From NCBI GenBank assembly GCA_041395325.1, contig JAWLAT010000007.1:62001-126000 (forward strand): a stretch of 64,000 nt of DNA, given 5' to 3'. This document shows positions 1-8,919 of this stretch, one piece after another; within the stretch, counting starts at the first letter, position 1, and each line of letters opens with the position of its first letter. The position numbers and the translations under genes were made by a program. The DNA comes from JAWLAT01 sp041395325 (GTDB lineage Bacteria; Pseudomonadota; Gammaproteobacteria; Xanthomonadales; SZUA-5). The notes under the pieces were generated by a model. It did no database searches. It saw nothing but the letters and a program-made list of their open reading frames with translations, and was not told the DNA's origin.

Positions 1-1879
1 GCAGAATCCCCAGCTTGGAGCCGAACCAGTAGCCATCGGCGGTGATCTCGAAGGGCCGATCACTCAGCTCGAAAGCGATGGGTCCGAGGCTCTCGGCCAA
101 CCATCGCGGCCGCTCCGCGTCGGGTTCGAGCACCGCCAGGCCAGCCTGGCCCGCGGCCCAGAGACGACCGTGATCATCCATCGCGATGCCGCCAGGCGCC
201 GCGTGTGGCCAGTCGATTTCGCGCAGCAAGGGGCCGGGTTCCTCGCCAGGCGCATGGACATGCAGTCTCCCAGCCAGCGCCAGCCACCAATGCCCATCCG
301 GCGCCCTGGCCAGCGAATGGACTCGCTCGCGCGACCCCTGCCACCAGTGCAGGCAGTCGCATTCAGGGTCGTAGCGGTGTAGACCCTGCTCCGAGGCCAG
401 CCAGACCTGGTCGTCGACCAGAAGCAGGTGTTCGACGGCGATCGGCGCATGTTGATCTGCCAGCAGCTTCTGCGGTTTGGCCTGAGCATTGGCGAGGCGG
501 AACAGTCCGTGTCCCTGGATGCCGATCAGCATTCCCAGCGTATCGACCTCGAGCAACAGATCTGGAATGCCGCCGATTTCGGCGCCGAATGCAGACAGGG
601 TCCAGTCCAGCGAGGTCTCCGAAACCAGACTGACACCCTTCGCGTGGCCAATCCACACGCCAAGGGTTGTTGCACGAACGGCGAAGACATCGGTATTCGG
701 TTTGTCGTCGAGCATTGCACTGAGCTGACCACTACGTCGATTTAGCGAGGCAGCGCCGTTGCTTTGGGCGGCGATATGGATCCGCGAATCCGTCACGCTC
801 AGGCTCATGACCTGTGTTGGAACTTGGCCTGTCCGCGCTTCGCTTCCGCCCATCCAGGCCTGGCTGTTCCTGGCCATTGGGGACAACAACACCAGTCCAT
901 TGCCCTGGCTGCCGATCCAGATGCCGCCGTGCGAGTCCACCCGAACGACATTGGAATTTGACGCCGGTAGCGCGCCCATGGCTCCGGCTTCGGGAGCGTG
1001 ATGGACCCAGACCGAACCGTCCCGCTGCCGGGACAAGCCACCGCCGCGTCTGCCAGCCCAAAGTTCGGAAGACCGCTGACTCACGGCCAATGCCCGAATC
1101 GGACCGGTCACCGAAGGCTCGGGGCCCTCGCACAGCGGCGTCGACGCTGGGTCGGCCAATCTACAGATCCCGCCCGCCCGTGGCGCCAGCCAAAGTTGCC
1201 CACTGAACCAGGCCAATGCCGAGATCTGCTGGCCAATCTGCGGAGTCGCCAAAGCATGAATCTGGAGTCCGGGATCCCGGCGAAACAACCCATGGTTGTG
1301 CGTGTTGATCCACACCGATCCATTGGGGTCTTCCAGCAGGGTGATCACCGTGACCCCTTCGTCCAGGGTCTCGAGGGTGAACTCGCCACTGTCTGGGTCC
1401 AGATCGATCAGCCCCTTCGCAAAGGTGCCGATGAGCAGATGGCCGCGCTGGTCCTGCAGCAGAGTCCAGTTCTGATCGGATGGCCAGCCCGGCGTATTGC
1501 CACGGTGCCAGCGACGCAACAGGCGGCGGTTGCTGTCGAGCAGCGCCAATCCGGCATCGGTCAGTCCCAACCAGATTCGGTCCTGGCGATCGACCAGCAA
1601 GGCATCGATGCTCTGCCCAGGTAGTCCGGGCAAGAGCCATTCACGGATCTGCTGTCCGTCGTAACGGGCCAGGCCGGCACCGGTGGCGATCCACAAATCA
1701 CCGGCGGCGTCCTCTCCGATGTCATTGACCTCGTTGGACGGCAGGCCCTGTGCGCGGCCGAAGCTGCGAAACAGCGGCGGCGGGTCCACATGGGCTGTCT
1801 CGGCTTCGGCGGGTTGCCAAGGACCGCCCGCCGCCGCGACCATGGCGATCGTTGTCAGCAGGACTCCGCGCAAACGCAT
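1..1879 (-). CDS. Two-component regulator beta-propeller (Reg_prop) sensor, N-terminal part, cut by the left edge
   Basis: One frame is open on the minus strand from 1879 to the left edge, giving 626 codons without a stop. The protein starts MRLRGVLLTTIAMVAAAG, a typical signal peptide. It then carries repeated blades of the form GLPSNEVNDIGEDAAGDLWI, followed by GTGxGL/RYDG-like turns (for example DLWIATGAG, RIWLGLTDAG, GIWIGSQGNG). These are Reg_prop repeats, which fold as a periplasmic seven- to fourteen-bladed propeller. In the family this is followed by a Y_Y_Y domain, one membrane segment and a histidine kinase or GGDEF output. That part lies outside the window, so the output is unknown. 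The start codon overlaps the start codon of the divergent GTPase gene (shared CATG at 1877–1880). Confidence 0.85.
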   Translation of the reverse strand, partial: MRLRGVLLTTIAMVAAAGGPWQPAEAETAHVDPPPLFRSFGRAQGLPSNEVNDIGEDAAGDLWIATGAGLARYDGQQIREWLLPGLPGQSIDALLVDRQDRIWLGLTDAGLALLDSNRRLLRRWHRGNTPGWPSDQNWTLLQDQRGHLLIGTFAKGLIDLDPDSGEFTLETLDEGVTVITLLEDPNGSVWINTHNHGLFRRDPGLQIHALATPQIGQQISALAWFSGQLWLAPRAGGICRLADPASTPLCEGPEPSVTGPIRALAVSQRSSELWAGRRGGGLSRQRDGSVWVHHAPEAGAMGALPASNSNVVRVDSHGGIWIGSQGNGLVLLSPMARNSQAWMGGSEARTGQVPTQVMSLSVTDSRIHIAAQSNGAASLNRRSGQLSAMLDDKPNTDVFAVRATTLGVWIGHAKGVSLVSETSLDWTLSAFGAEIGGIPDLLLEVDTLGMLIGIQGHGLFRLANAQAKPQKLLADQHAPIAVEHLLLVDDQVWLASEQGLHRYDPECDCLHWWQGSRERVHSLARAPDGHWWLALAGRLHVHAPGEEPGPLLREIDWPHAAPGGIAMDDHGRLWAAGQAGLAVLEPDAERPRWLAESLGPIAFELSDRPFEITADGYWFGSKLGIL

Positions 1880-3383
1880 GGCCAAGCCGCGTCCCACCTT
1901 TCCGCTGCGTCTGCTGCTGGCTGCCATCGTGGTGCTCCTGTCGCTGGGCGCGCTGCTGACGCTCACCTATGCCACCGATGCGGCGCTGTCGATCCTGGAA
2001 CGACTGGAGCGCTTGCCCACCTGGCTGGCCGTCGGCGTGGGGCTGCTGGCCGCGATCGTCATCGGCGCTTGCGGGTGGCTGCTCTGGACACTGTTCCGTC
2101 CTGCGCGAACACGCAAGCCCCGGGTGCGGCCGGTCGATCGGCCGTCGGTGCAGGCGCGGGTGACCGCGTTGGATGCAGAGGCCCCGGAACGCGTATCGCT
2201 GCAGGATGAGTTGCAGCGGCTGGACCAGCGCGCTGCTGCTGGCGCGTTGTATGTGGCCATGTTCGGTGAGATCAGCGCCGGCAAATCCTCGTTGGTGGCG
2301 GCCTTGACCGGCGCAGCAGTGGCGCGCGATGTGCGCGGTGGCACCACCCGCACGGTGTCGCTGCACGATTTCCGTCTGCCGGATGGCACCGAGGTGCAAC
2401 TGGCCGACGTGCCGGGCACCAACGAGGTGCGTGCCGGTGCGCTGGCGGTGGCTGCTCGGGAGGAAGCCCTGCGGGCGCACGTGGTGTTGTTCGTCGTGGA
2501 CGCCGACCTGACGCGCGACCAGGCCGCCGAGTTGCAATGGCTGCGGCAGTTCGGCAAGCCCATCGTGCCGGTGCTGAGCAAGATCGATCGCTATGGTGCG
2601 GCCGAGTTGCAGGCCCTGTCGGAGCGGCTGACCCAGCGCTTCGGCGAAGCCGTGGTGCAGGCGGCCGGCGGTGGTTCGGAGACGGTCGAAGTCATCGACG
2701 CCCAGGGCCAGCGCAGCGAACGGGTGCGCGAGCGGCCGGTGCAGGTGGAGGCGTTGCGGCAACGCTTGCAGCACTACGCCCGTCAGCCGCGCCCGACACT
2801 AGAGCAGGCACGTGAATCAGCCGTGCTACAGGGAATGGACCTGCGGCTGGAATTGGCCGAGCGTGGTCAGCGGCGTGGCCAGGCCGAAGCCGTCGTGGCC
2901 GAGTACGCCCGCCGCGCGATGCTCGGTGCGATGGCGGCGGTGGCGCCGGGTTCGGATTTGCTGATTCAGGGCTCGCTGGCGACATTGCTGGTGCGGCGGC
3001 TGACCGCCATCTATGAGGTGCGCGCGGCCGAAGTGGATCTGGATGATCTGGTGCAGGCCGCTGGCGGCAAGCTGCGCGGCGGTACGGCCCTGCTGCTGGC
3101 GATCGGCGGCAATGCGTTGAAGGCCTTTCCTGGGCTGGGGACCGTCGGCGGTGGGCTGGTTCACGCGCTGGCCTATGGACTGATCTTCAGCAGCCTGGGG
3201 CGGGCGCTGGTCGACACGCTCGAGCGCCAGGGGCAACTCGACCGGCGCGCCGTCCTCGACGGTTTCGATCAGGCCCTGCAGGATCAGGGCGGGCTGGCGG
3301 CTCAGGCCCGTCTGTTGCTGCCGCTGTTGCGCGAGGCTTGGCGGGAGGAACGCGGTCAATCCACCGAGGAGGTGCGGCGATGA
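1878..3383 (+). CDS. Membrane-anchored GTPase with DUF697 C-terminal region
   Basis: A 501-residue protein. Two membrane segments lie at about residues 10–30 and 50–75. A G domain follows with G1 GEISAGKSS (about 130–138), G3 DVPGT (about 177) and a G4-like SKID (about 234, in place of NKxD). A DUF697/YcjF-like segment (about 330–470) contains hydrophobic Gly/Ala-rich stretches such as GGNALKAFPGLGTVGGG. Membrane GTPases of this kind are thought to act on envelope or membrane processes, but the substrate is unknown. I chose ATG 1878 because the protein then opens directly with a basic N-terminus and a membrane segment. A longer in-frame reading back to 1683 would run antisense through the propeller gene. 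The stop overlaps the next start (ATGA, 3380–3383), so it is probably coupled to the YceI/b561 genes. Confidence 0.8.
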   Translation: MAKPRPTFPLRLLLAAIVVLLSLGALLTLTYATDAALSILERLERLPTWLAVGVGLLAAIVIGACGWLLWTLFRPARTRKPRVRPVDRPSVQARVTALDAEAPERVSLQDELQRLDQRAAAGALYVAMFGEISAGKSSLVAALTGAAVARDVRGGTTRTVSLHDFRLPDGTEVQLADVPGTNEVRAGALAVAAREEALRAHVVLFVVDADLTRDQAAELQWLRQFGKPIVPVLSKIDRYGAAELQALSERLTQRFGEAVVQAAGGGSETVEVIDAQGQRSERVRERPVQVEALRQRLQHYARQPRPTLEQARESAVLQGMDLRLELAERGQRRGQAEAVVAEYARRAMLGAMAAVAPGSDLLIQGSLATLLVRRLTAIYEVRAAEVDLDDLVQAAGGKLRGGTALLLAIGGNALKAFPGLGTVGGGLVHALAYGLIFSSLGRALVDTLERQGQLDRRAVLDGFDQALQDQGGLAAQARLLLPLLREAWREERGQSTEEVRR

Positions 3384-3976
3384 GGCGCATGCTGGCGCTA
3401 TTTCTGATGAGCTTCGGATTCGCCGGTTCGCTCAGTGCGGCCGAATGGGAGATCGATTCGGCCCACAGCAACGTGCTGTTTTTCGTTGCCCACTACGATC
3501 TGGCGCGATCGGTCGGGCGCTTCGGCCAGATCGAGGGCGAGTTCGAGATCGATCCGGATGACCCCACGCGCAATCAGGCTCATGTCCGCATTGCCACCGT
3601 CAGTCTTGACATGGGCGATGCGCGCTTCACGCAGACAATGCTGGAATCGGATTGGTTCGACGCCGAGGCGCACCCGCGCATCGAGTTCCGCAGCACACAG
3701 GTCACGCCGCATGGTGACGGGCACTGGCTGCTCCAGGGCGATCTGCAGGTGGCCGGGCAGACGCGGCCGGTCACACTGGAACTGCAGCGCTACCGTTGTG
3801 CCACCCCGCCGTTCACGGGGCGATTCAGCTGCGGCTACAGCCTGGTGGGTACGCTGGATCGTCGTGATTTCGGACTGGATCGCTTCAAGCGTTGGGTCGG
3901 ACACGAAGTCGAGCTACGCATCGAGATCGAACTGCAAAGGGAGCGCAGCAATGCCGGTTCAAAACACCGCCGCTAG
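3380..3976 (+). CDS. YceI family periplasmic protein (first copy)
   Basis: A 198-residue protein with a signal peptide (MRRMLALFLMSFGFAGSLSA) followed by a YceI lipocalin-like domain. It opens with WEIDSAHSNVLFFVAHY and ends with DRRDFGLDRF and a final beta strand. YceI proteins bind polyisoprenoids such as ubiquinone-type lipids in the periplasm. The ATG lies inside the stop of the upstream GTPase gene, and the 3' end overlaps the cytochrome b561 gene by 26 bases, so the genes form a tight operon. YceI beside cytochrome b561 is a common arrangement and suggests a quinone-linked redox role, which is inference. Confidence 0.88.
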   Translation: MRRMLALFLMSFGFAGSLSAAEWEIDSAHSNVLFFVAHYDLARSVGRFGQIEGEFEIDPDDPTRNQAHVRIATVSLDMGDARFTQTMLESDWFDAEAHPRIEFRSTQVTPHGDGHWLLQGDLQVAGQTRPVTLELQRYRCATPPFTGRFSCGYSLVGTLDRRDFGLDRFKRWVGHEVELRIEIELQRERSNAGSKHRR

Positions 3977-4511
3977 CTGGGGACTGGTCGCCCGCTGGCT
4001 GCACTGGCTGATGGCGCTGGGTCTGTTGCTGGCTGCAGGCATCGCCTGGTGGTCGGAAGACCTGGAGTCCACCCGCGCCCGCTATGAATGGATGGTGCGG
4101 CACAAGTCCATCGGCCTGCTGCTGCTGGCCTTGCTGCTGATTCGGTTGGGTTGGCGCCTGGGCAACCCGGTGCCGGCCCTGCCGCCGGCGATGCCCGGTT
4201 GGGAACGCTGGCTGGCGCGAATCGGCCACGGCCTGATCTATCTGCTGCTGCTCTGGATGCCATTGACGGGTTGGCTGGCACACAGCGCGTCGGGGTTGCC
4301 GCTGCGCTGGTTCGGCTGGTTTCGGGTTCCCGGGCTGGTGGAGAAGAGTGAATCGCTGAAGCACAGCGCCGAGCAATGGCACGAAATTGGTGTCTGGGTG
4401 CTGGCTGCAGTCTTGCTGCTGCATGTGGCGGCCGCGCTGAAGCACCACTGGATCAATCGCGATGATGTGCTGCGCCGGATGTGGTCAGGCCGGGTCGGGC
4501 GCGGTTCTTGA
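3951..4511 (+). CDS. Cytochrome b561 family protein
   Basis: A 186-residue, four-helix membrane protein. Histidines sit where the family binds two b hemes: WLHW (helix 1), RHKSIG (helix 2), IGHGLIYLLL (helix 3) and LLHVAAALKHHW (helix 4). Bacterial b561 proteins move electrons between the quinone pool and periplasmic acceptors such as superoxide. The start overlaps the first YceI gene and a second YceI gene follows 51 bases later, so it sits between two periplasmic lipid-binding proteins. Confidence 0.88.
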   Translation: MPVQNTAASWGLVARWLHWLMALGLLLAAGIAWWSEDLESTRARYEWMVRHKSIGLLLLALLLIRLGWRLGNPVPALPPAMPGWERWLARIGHGLIYLLLLWMPLTGWLAHSASGLPLRWFGWFRVPGLVEKSESLKHSAEQWHEIGVWVLAAVLLLHVAAALKHHWINRDDVLRRMWSGRVGRGS

Positions 4512-4562
4512 ATGAAACTGCGGTCGACGCCAATGTCGGACCGCCAGAACAGGAGTGAATGA

Positions 4563-5114
4563 ATGGGCAATCGACACTGGCAGATCCTGGCGGGCAGCGT
4601 GCTGGCACTGGCCCTGATGGGAACGGCGACCGCAGCGGACCATCGCGTCAGCGAGGAGGACTCGACGCTGGCGTTCTCCGGCAAGGTCGATGGGGAGGCC
4701 TTCGACGGTCAGTTCCATCGCTTCTACGGGCAGATCCGTTTCGACGCCGATGACCTGGCGAAAACGCATTTTGCGATCGACATCGAGACGGGTTCGGTCG
4801 ATACCGACAGCAGCGAGCGCGACGAGGCCCTGGCGACGCCGGAGTGGTTCAACTCGGCACTGTTCCCGGCGGCCCGTTTCGAGGCCGAGGGCGCGCGTGT
4901 GGACGGCGATGGCTATCGCAGCGACGGCCAACTGACCATACGGGGCCGGCCGCGGCCGGTCAGCCTGCACTACGCGCTGAGCGAGGACGGCAGCCGCCTG
5001 CGCGGCAGCGCCCGGCTGAACCGCATCGACTGGGGGCTGGGCGGCGACGACTGGGCCGACGACGAGATGGTCGCGCATGCAGTCGAGGTACGGGTGGACG
5101 TCCAGTTGCGTTGA
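4563..5114 (+). CDS. YceI family periplasmic protein (second copy)
   Basis: A 183-residue protein with a signal peptide (cleavage after ATAA, about residue 25) and a YceI domain. Recognisable parts are the strand TLAFSGKVDG, the family turn TPEWFNSALFPAARFEAEG, the QLTIRGRPRPV strand and the closing RIDWGLG segment. It is well diverged from the first YceI copy 1.2 kb upstream, so it is not a recent duplication. It is the last gene of the GTPase–YceI–b561–YceI operon. A possible small antisense gene overlaps its 3' end. Confidence 0.85.
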   Translation: MGNRHWQILAGSVLALALMGTATAADHRVSEEDSTLAFSGKVDGEAFDGQFHRFYGQIRFDADDLAKTHFAIDIETGSVDTDSSERDEALATPEWFNSALFPAARFEAEGARVDGDGYRSDGQLTIRGRPRPVSLHYALSEDGSRLRGSARLNRIDWGLGGDDWADDEMVAHAVEVRVDVQLR

Positions 5115-5380
5115 TGGGCGTGGATCCGTTGTCCGCGCCAGGGTGTGGCACCGCGGTGCGGCCGCGGCCGTGGACGGCGCGGCTCGGATTGCCGCCGCAA
5201 ACGCCAGCCCAGCAGCGCCAGCAGTGCCCAGAACCAGCTGCTGGCCAGCAAGCCCCATTGCGCCTGCACTGGGGCCGGCAGCCAGATGCACAGCAGCGCG
5301 ATGGCTGCCCAGCCGGCATGGGCGTGCCGTAGCAGCGGACGAGCGGCGATGGCGGAGAGGCGGTGGGCTGGCGTGACCAT
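4970..5380 (-). CDS. Possible small membrane protein
   Basis: A 136-residue frame starting MVTPAHRL. It has a hydrophobic stretch ending in PAPVQAQ that could be a signal peptide, a second hydrophobic segment (GLLASSWFWALLALLGWRL) and then an Arg/Pro-rich tail. A good ribosome binding site (GGAG, seven bases before the ATG) supports the start. Against it, the last 48 codons run antisense through the end of the second YceI gene, and I recognise no family. The 386-base gap between the YceI and AEC genes holds nothing else that I can see. Confidence 0.3.
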   Translation of the reverse strand: MVTPAHRLSAIAARPLLRHAHAGWAAIALLCIWLPAPVQAQWGLLASSWFWALLALLGWRLRRQSEPRRPRPRPHRGATPWRGQRIHAHQRNWTSTRTSTACATISSSAQSSPPSPQSMRFSRALPRRRLPSSLSA

Positions 5381-5500
5381 GGTCGTACTCCAATGCGCGG
5401 GGTGGACCGTTAGGCTTGTCGGCCGCTGTCTCAGGAGTTGCGACTTGCCCGCGTTGACCTCGTCGCCGATCCATCCCGCAGTGCGCCGGTCGCTGTCCTT

Positions 5501-6412
5501 ATGTTGATCGACGCACTGCTGTTGCTCGGTGGCATGTTGGCGCTGGGCCTGCTGGCGCAGAAGCTGGCGCTGTTTCCAGCGCAGGCGGCCGAGGTCTTTC
5601 ACCGCTTCGTGCTCGACATCTGCCTGCCGGCACTGGTCTACGTGGCGGTCAGCCGGTTGCAATGGCAGCCGCAGCTGTTGTCGCTGGCGCTGCTGCCGAT
5701 CGGTCTGGCTTTGCTGAGCTGGGGTTTGACCCATCTGGTGGCGCGCTGGCGGGGTTGGGATCGGCAGATTGAGGGCTGCCTGGTGCTGCTGTGCATGCTC
5801 GGCAACACCGCCTTTTTGGGTTATCCGATGGTGCAAGGCCTGCTCGGTGCTGCGGCGCTGTCGGCGGCGGTCGTCTTCGACCAGCTGGGCACCTTCGTCG
5901 TGCTCTCCACGCTCGGTCTTAGCGCCGCGGCCTGGTACGGCGGCGGTACTCGACCCGGCACCGGCGAGCTGTTGCTGCGGATGCTGCGCTTTCCAGCCTT
6001 TATTGCGCTGGTCCTGGGCTTTCTACCGATCACGCTGCCGGCGCCGCTGTTCGGCCTGCTGGAACGCATCGCCGCGCTGCTGGTGCCGTTGGCGCTCTTC
6101 GCCGTTGGCCTGGGTTTCAAGCTGGCGCCGCCGCGGGAGGAATGGACACCGCTGCTCTACGGTCTGGGCCTGAAGATGCTGCTGTGGCCGGCCGTGGGCT
6201 GGCTGGTGCTGGCGCTGATCGCCGCGGCCGAGCCGATCCGCTCGGTCGGCGTGCTGCAGGCTGCCATGCCGGCGATGGTCACCGCCGGTGCGTTGGCCAG
6301 CCGTCACGGTCTGGCCCCGCGACTGGCCGCCGCGCTGGTGGGCTACGGCGTGCTGGTCGCGCTGCCGCTGTTGCCGCTGCTGGCATGGCTGTTGAGGCGC
6401 ACGGCGGGCTGA
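5501..6412 (+). CDS. AEC family transporter (auxin efflux carrier-like permease)
   Basis: A 303-residue, very hydrophobic protein with about ten membrane segments in the 5+5 arrangement of the Mem_trans/AEC family. Typical elements are LDICLPALVYVAVS in helix 2, GNTAFLGYPM in helix 4 and the second-half VLQAAMPAMVTAGALASRHG. AEC proteins export or import small organic acids; the substrate cannot be read from sequence. ATG 5501 was chosen because it gives the usual AEC N-terminus. An upstream in-frame reading adds only a polar stretch. Confidence 0.82.
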   Translation: MLIDALLLLGGMLALGLLAQKLALFPAQAAEVFHRFVLDICLPALVYVAVSRLQWQPQLLSLALLPIGLALLSWGLTHLVARWRGWDRQIEGCLVLLCMLGNTAFLGYPMVQGLLGAAALSAAVVFDQLGTFVVLSTLGLSAAAWYGGGTRPGTGELLLRMLRFPAFIALVLGFLPITLPAPLFGLLERIAALLVPLALFAVGLGFKLAPPREEWTPLLYGLGLKMLLWPAVGWLVLALIAAAEPIRSVGVLQAAMPAMVTAGALASRHGLAPRLAAALVGYGVLVALPLLPLLAWLLRRTAG

Positions 6413-6436
6413 TTCGCTGCCCGCCGGTCGGATGGA

Positions 6437-6910
6437 TCAGCGGTCGCGTGCCGCCTGCCACGCCGCCAACCCCGCGCGCGCCTGCGTCTGCACCTTGCGC
6501 TTGAGCATTGGGGTCCAGCCGAGCAGCCAGCCGGCCGGGCCCAGCGCCTGGCGCGACCAGCGCCAGAAATCGAAGCGGTCGCGGTGATCGATGATCAGGC
6601 CGTCGCGAATGCGCAGCCGCGCGCGAATGCGGTTGTGCACCTGACGGCCGGTGGCGCTGAACAGATAATGCGCTTCCCACAGGGCCGTGGCGCTTTGCTC
6701 GTTGGTCTCCAGGACCTGATAGCTGAGCCGGAAGTCCTTTGCCCGCTCACACAGCATCTGCCACATCGCGCCGATCTCGGCGCCACGCAGCTCACCGAAG
6801 GCAGGGTCCTCGAACACCGCATCGGGTGCGTAGCAGGCGGCCATCGTGGCGCCGTCGAGGCGGGCGAAGGCGGCATAGAAGCGGTCGATCAGCGCGGCGG
6901 TGTCGGTCAT
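6437..6910 (-). CDS. Nuclear transport factor 2 / SnoaL-like family protein
   Basis: A 157-residue protein with the SnoaL/NTF2 cone fold pattern: a helix IDRFYAAFARLDGATMAACY, then APDAVFEDPAFGELRGAEI, then strands with WEAHYLF and IRDGLIIDHRDRFDFWRW. Members are small enzymes or binding proteins and no specific substrate can be assigned. The C-terminal extension (about residues 125–157) is basic and Ala-rich. It lies 23 bases after a membrane protein gene on the same strand and is probably co-transcribed with it. Confidence 0.75.
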   Translation of the reverse strand: MTDTAALIDRFYAAFARLDGATMAACYAPDAVFEDPAFGELRGAEIGAMWQMLCERAKDFRLSYQVLETNEQSATALWEAHYLFSATGRQVHNRIRARLRIRDGLIIDHRDRFDFWRWSRQALGPAGWLLGWTPMLKRKVQTQARAGLAAWQAARDR

Positions 6911-6933
6911 CGGGTACTCCGGAGGTGGGTCGG

Positions 6934-7761
6934 CTAAGCGGGATGCGGGTCCATTGCTCTGGCCAGCCAGGGCAATGAGCGCAAGGCGGCGCCAAGGAAG
7001 AGCAGCGGGAAGAGCAGGCTTTCCAGTGTGAACACGGCGATCAGTTCGACGATGCGATGGGTCAGCTTGGCGGCGGCCGCTTCGATGCGCTGCAGTCGTT
7101 CGGCGGGGTCCAGTGAGCTGCGGGTGTCCTGCCACCAGCTGCGCGCCTGGGCCAGCCAGCCTTGCGGTGCTTCGGCTTCCACCGGTGGCGGCTCGGCCTC
7201 GGCTGCCAGCAACTCGCCGCCACTGGCCAGCTCGCCTTGAGCCTGTTCGAAGGGACCGGCCAGCAGCAGCCGCCAGCAGCCTTCGCTGGCCAGCACCGAC
7301 AGCGGTACGGCGAAGCGCAACAGCAGCAGGATCGCGACCAGCCAACGCAGCGGGGCTGGGGCGCTGGAACGCCAGGCCAGACAGCCGGCCAGCAGCAACA
7401 GCGCGCCGGCCACCGCGGCCTTCAGCGGCCACCAGGCGCCGATGCCCAGCAGCAGCGTCTGCACGCCGAGCGATGCCGACGCCAGCAGCAGCAGCGACGA
7501 GAACTGTTCCACCAGGTCGTTGACCGGATCGAGTAGTTGTCCCGGCGCCAGCGTGACGCCCACGCCGACGGGCTCGATGGCCACTTCGGTGCCCTGGGCC
7601 ACCGAGATCACGCCGTCGAGCGAACGCGCCAGCGCGAATGCCGCCAGCGCCCGACCCAAGGCCGCCTGCAACCGGGTATCGGCCAGCCGTTCGGGCTGCG
7701 GCAGTAGCGAGGCCGCCGCCAGCACCACCAGCAGCAGGGCGATCAGCAGATGTCGGGCCAT
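6934..7761 (-). CDS. Membrane protein of unknown function
   Basis: A 275-residue protein that I do not recognise. It has an N-terminal membrane or signal segment (about 4–20), a polar region to about residue 85, three hydrophobic stretches between about 88 and 155, a polar segment (about 170–225) and a last pair of hydrophobic stretches near 240–265. The segment around residue 45 (GVISVAQGTEVAIEPVGVGV) probably lies in the periplasm. It is divergent from the TSUP gene and is followed by the NTF2-like gene. Confidence 0.65.
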   Translation of the reverse strand: MARHLLIALLLVVLAAASLLPQPERLADTRLQAALGRALAAFALARSLDGVISVAQGTEVAIEPVGVGVTLAPGQLLDPVNDLVEQFSSLLLLASASLGVQTLLLGIGAWWPLKAAVAGALLLLAGCLAWRSSAPAPLRWLVAILLLLRFAVPLSVLASEGCWRLLLAGPFEQAQGELASGGELLAAEAEPPPVEAEAPQGWLAQARSWWQDTRSSLDPAERLQRIEAAAAKLTHRIVELIAVFTLESLLFPLLFLGAALRSLPWLARAMDPHPA

Positions 7762-7905
7762 GGTGGGTGGCAGCCGCTTCAGGGATGCCCGCACGGTAGT
7801 GAGCCGCGCGCCGCGGAGCAAGGGCGCGGCTATCATGCGCAGCCGCCCGAGCTCGCCGCTGCCCATGTCCTTTCTCACGATCCGATCGATGCACGGACAA
7901 GCGGC

Positions 7906-8919
7906 ATGCCCGACGTTCCGTCCGTGAGCCGCTGGCGACCACTGCGGCTGTGGATGGCCTTCCTGCTGCTGTTCTACGCCATCTGGACTGCCTTGCTCGC
8001 TCACACTGGGTTGTCGACGGCGCTGGCCAACTGGCCGGTGGCGCTGACGATGGCCTTCGGATCCTTCGTCGCCGGGGCCACGCCGATGGGCGGCGGTACG
8101 GTCGCCTTTCCGGTGCTGGTGCTGGGTTTCGGCCAGCCACCCGAGCTGGGTCGAGACTTCAGTTTCGCCGTGCAGAGCATCGGCATGGTCAGCGCTTCGC
8201 TGTTCATCCTTTGCCGCCGTCAGCCGATCGAGTGGCCCATGTTGCGGGCCGCCGTGCTGGGCTCAACGCTGGGGACGCCGCTGGGCATCCTGTGGCTGGC
8301 ACCGCTGGTGCCGTCGTTGTGGATCAAGCTCTGCTTCGCTGTGCTGTGGGCCAGCTTCGGACTGCTGCATCTGCGGCGCAGCCGTGAGCTGGCCGCCGCT
8401 CACGGACCCTTGCCGAACTGGCCGCGTTTCGATCATCGAGCCGGTTTCCTAATCGGTCTGGTGGGCGGTGCCAGTGTGGTGTCGGTGACCGGTGTGGGCA
8501 TCGACATGCTGATCTACATGGTGCTGGTGCTGCTGCGCCAGGCCGATCTGCGCATCGCGATACCGACTTCGGTGCTGCTGATGGCCTACAACTCGCTACT
8601 GGGGGTGTTGCTGAAGCTGGCCATCGGCGATCTGCAGCCGGCGGTCCACGGCGCCTGGCTGGCGGCAGCGCCGGTGGTGGCCCTGGGTGCGCCGCTGGGC
8701 GCCTACGCGGTCCACCGCATCGGCCGCCGCTGGACCTTGCTGGCCGTGGCGCTGCTGTGTTTGCTGCAGTTCGGTTGGACGCTGTGGGAGTCGCGCGGAC
8801 TGGTGGGCCTGCTGGGCATCGGTTTGGCGGTGGCTGCCGTGCTGGCGATCAATCTGCTGTTCGAGTTGGCTCGTCGCCAGGGCCTGCAATGGCGCGCCGC
8901 GTCAGCAGCGGATGGATGA
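7906..8919 (+). CDS. TSUP family permease (TauE/SafE-like)
   Basis: A 337-residue protein with eight or nine membrane segments. The N-half motif GSFVAGATPMGGGTVAFPVLVL and the C-half repeat GGASVVSVTGVGIDMLIYMVL are the paired Gly-rich signatures of the TSUP (sulfite exporter TauE/SafE) family. Members move sulfite, sulfonates or other small anions; the substrate here is not predictable. Start ATG 7906 gives a short cytoplasmic N-terminus. The 3' end overlaps the convergent EamA transporter gene by 71 bases. Confidence 0.8.
   Translation: MPDVPSVSRWRPLRLWMAFLLLFYAIWTALLAHTGLSTALANWPVALTMAFGSFVAGATPMGGGTVAFPVLVLGFGQPPELGRDFSFAVQSIGMVSASLFILCRRQPIEWPMLRAAVLGSTLGTPLGILWLAPLVPSLWIKLCFAVLWASFGLLHLRRSRELAAAHGPLPNWPRFDHRAGFLIGLVGGASVVSVTGVGIDMLIYMVLVLLRQADLRIAIPTSVLLMAYNSLLGVLLKLAIGDLQPAVHGAWLAAAPVVALGAPLGAYAVHRIGRRWTLLAVALLCLLQFGWTLWESRGLVGLLGIGLAVAAVLAINLLFELARRQGLQWRAASAADG

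Noticed and set aside
64..1791. Several short frames suggesting a broken gene at the left edge
   Set aside because: A single minus-strand frame is open from 1879 to the edge and encodes coherent propeller blades, so the gene is partial, not broken.
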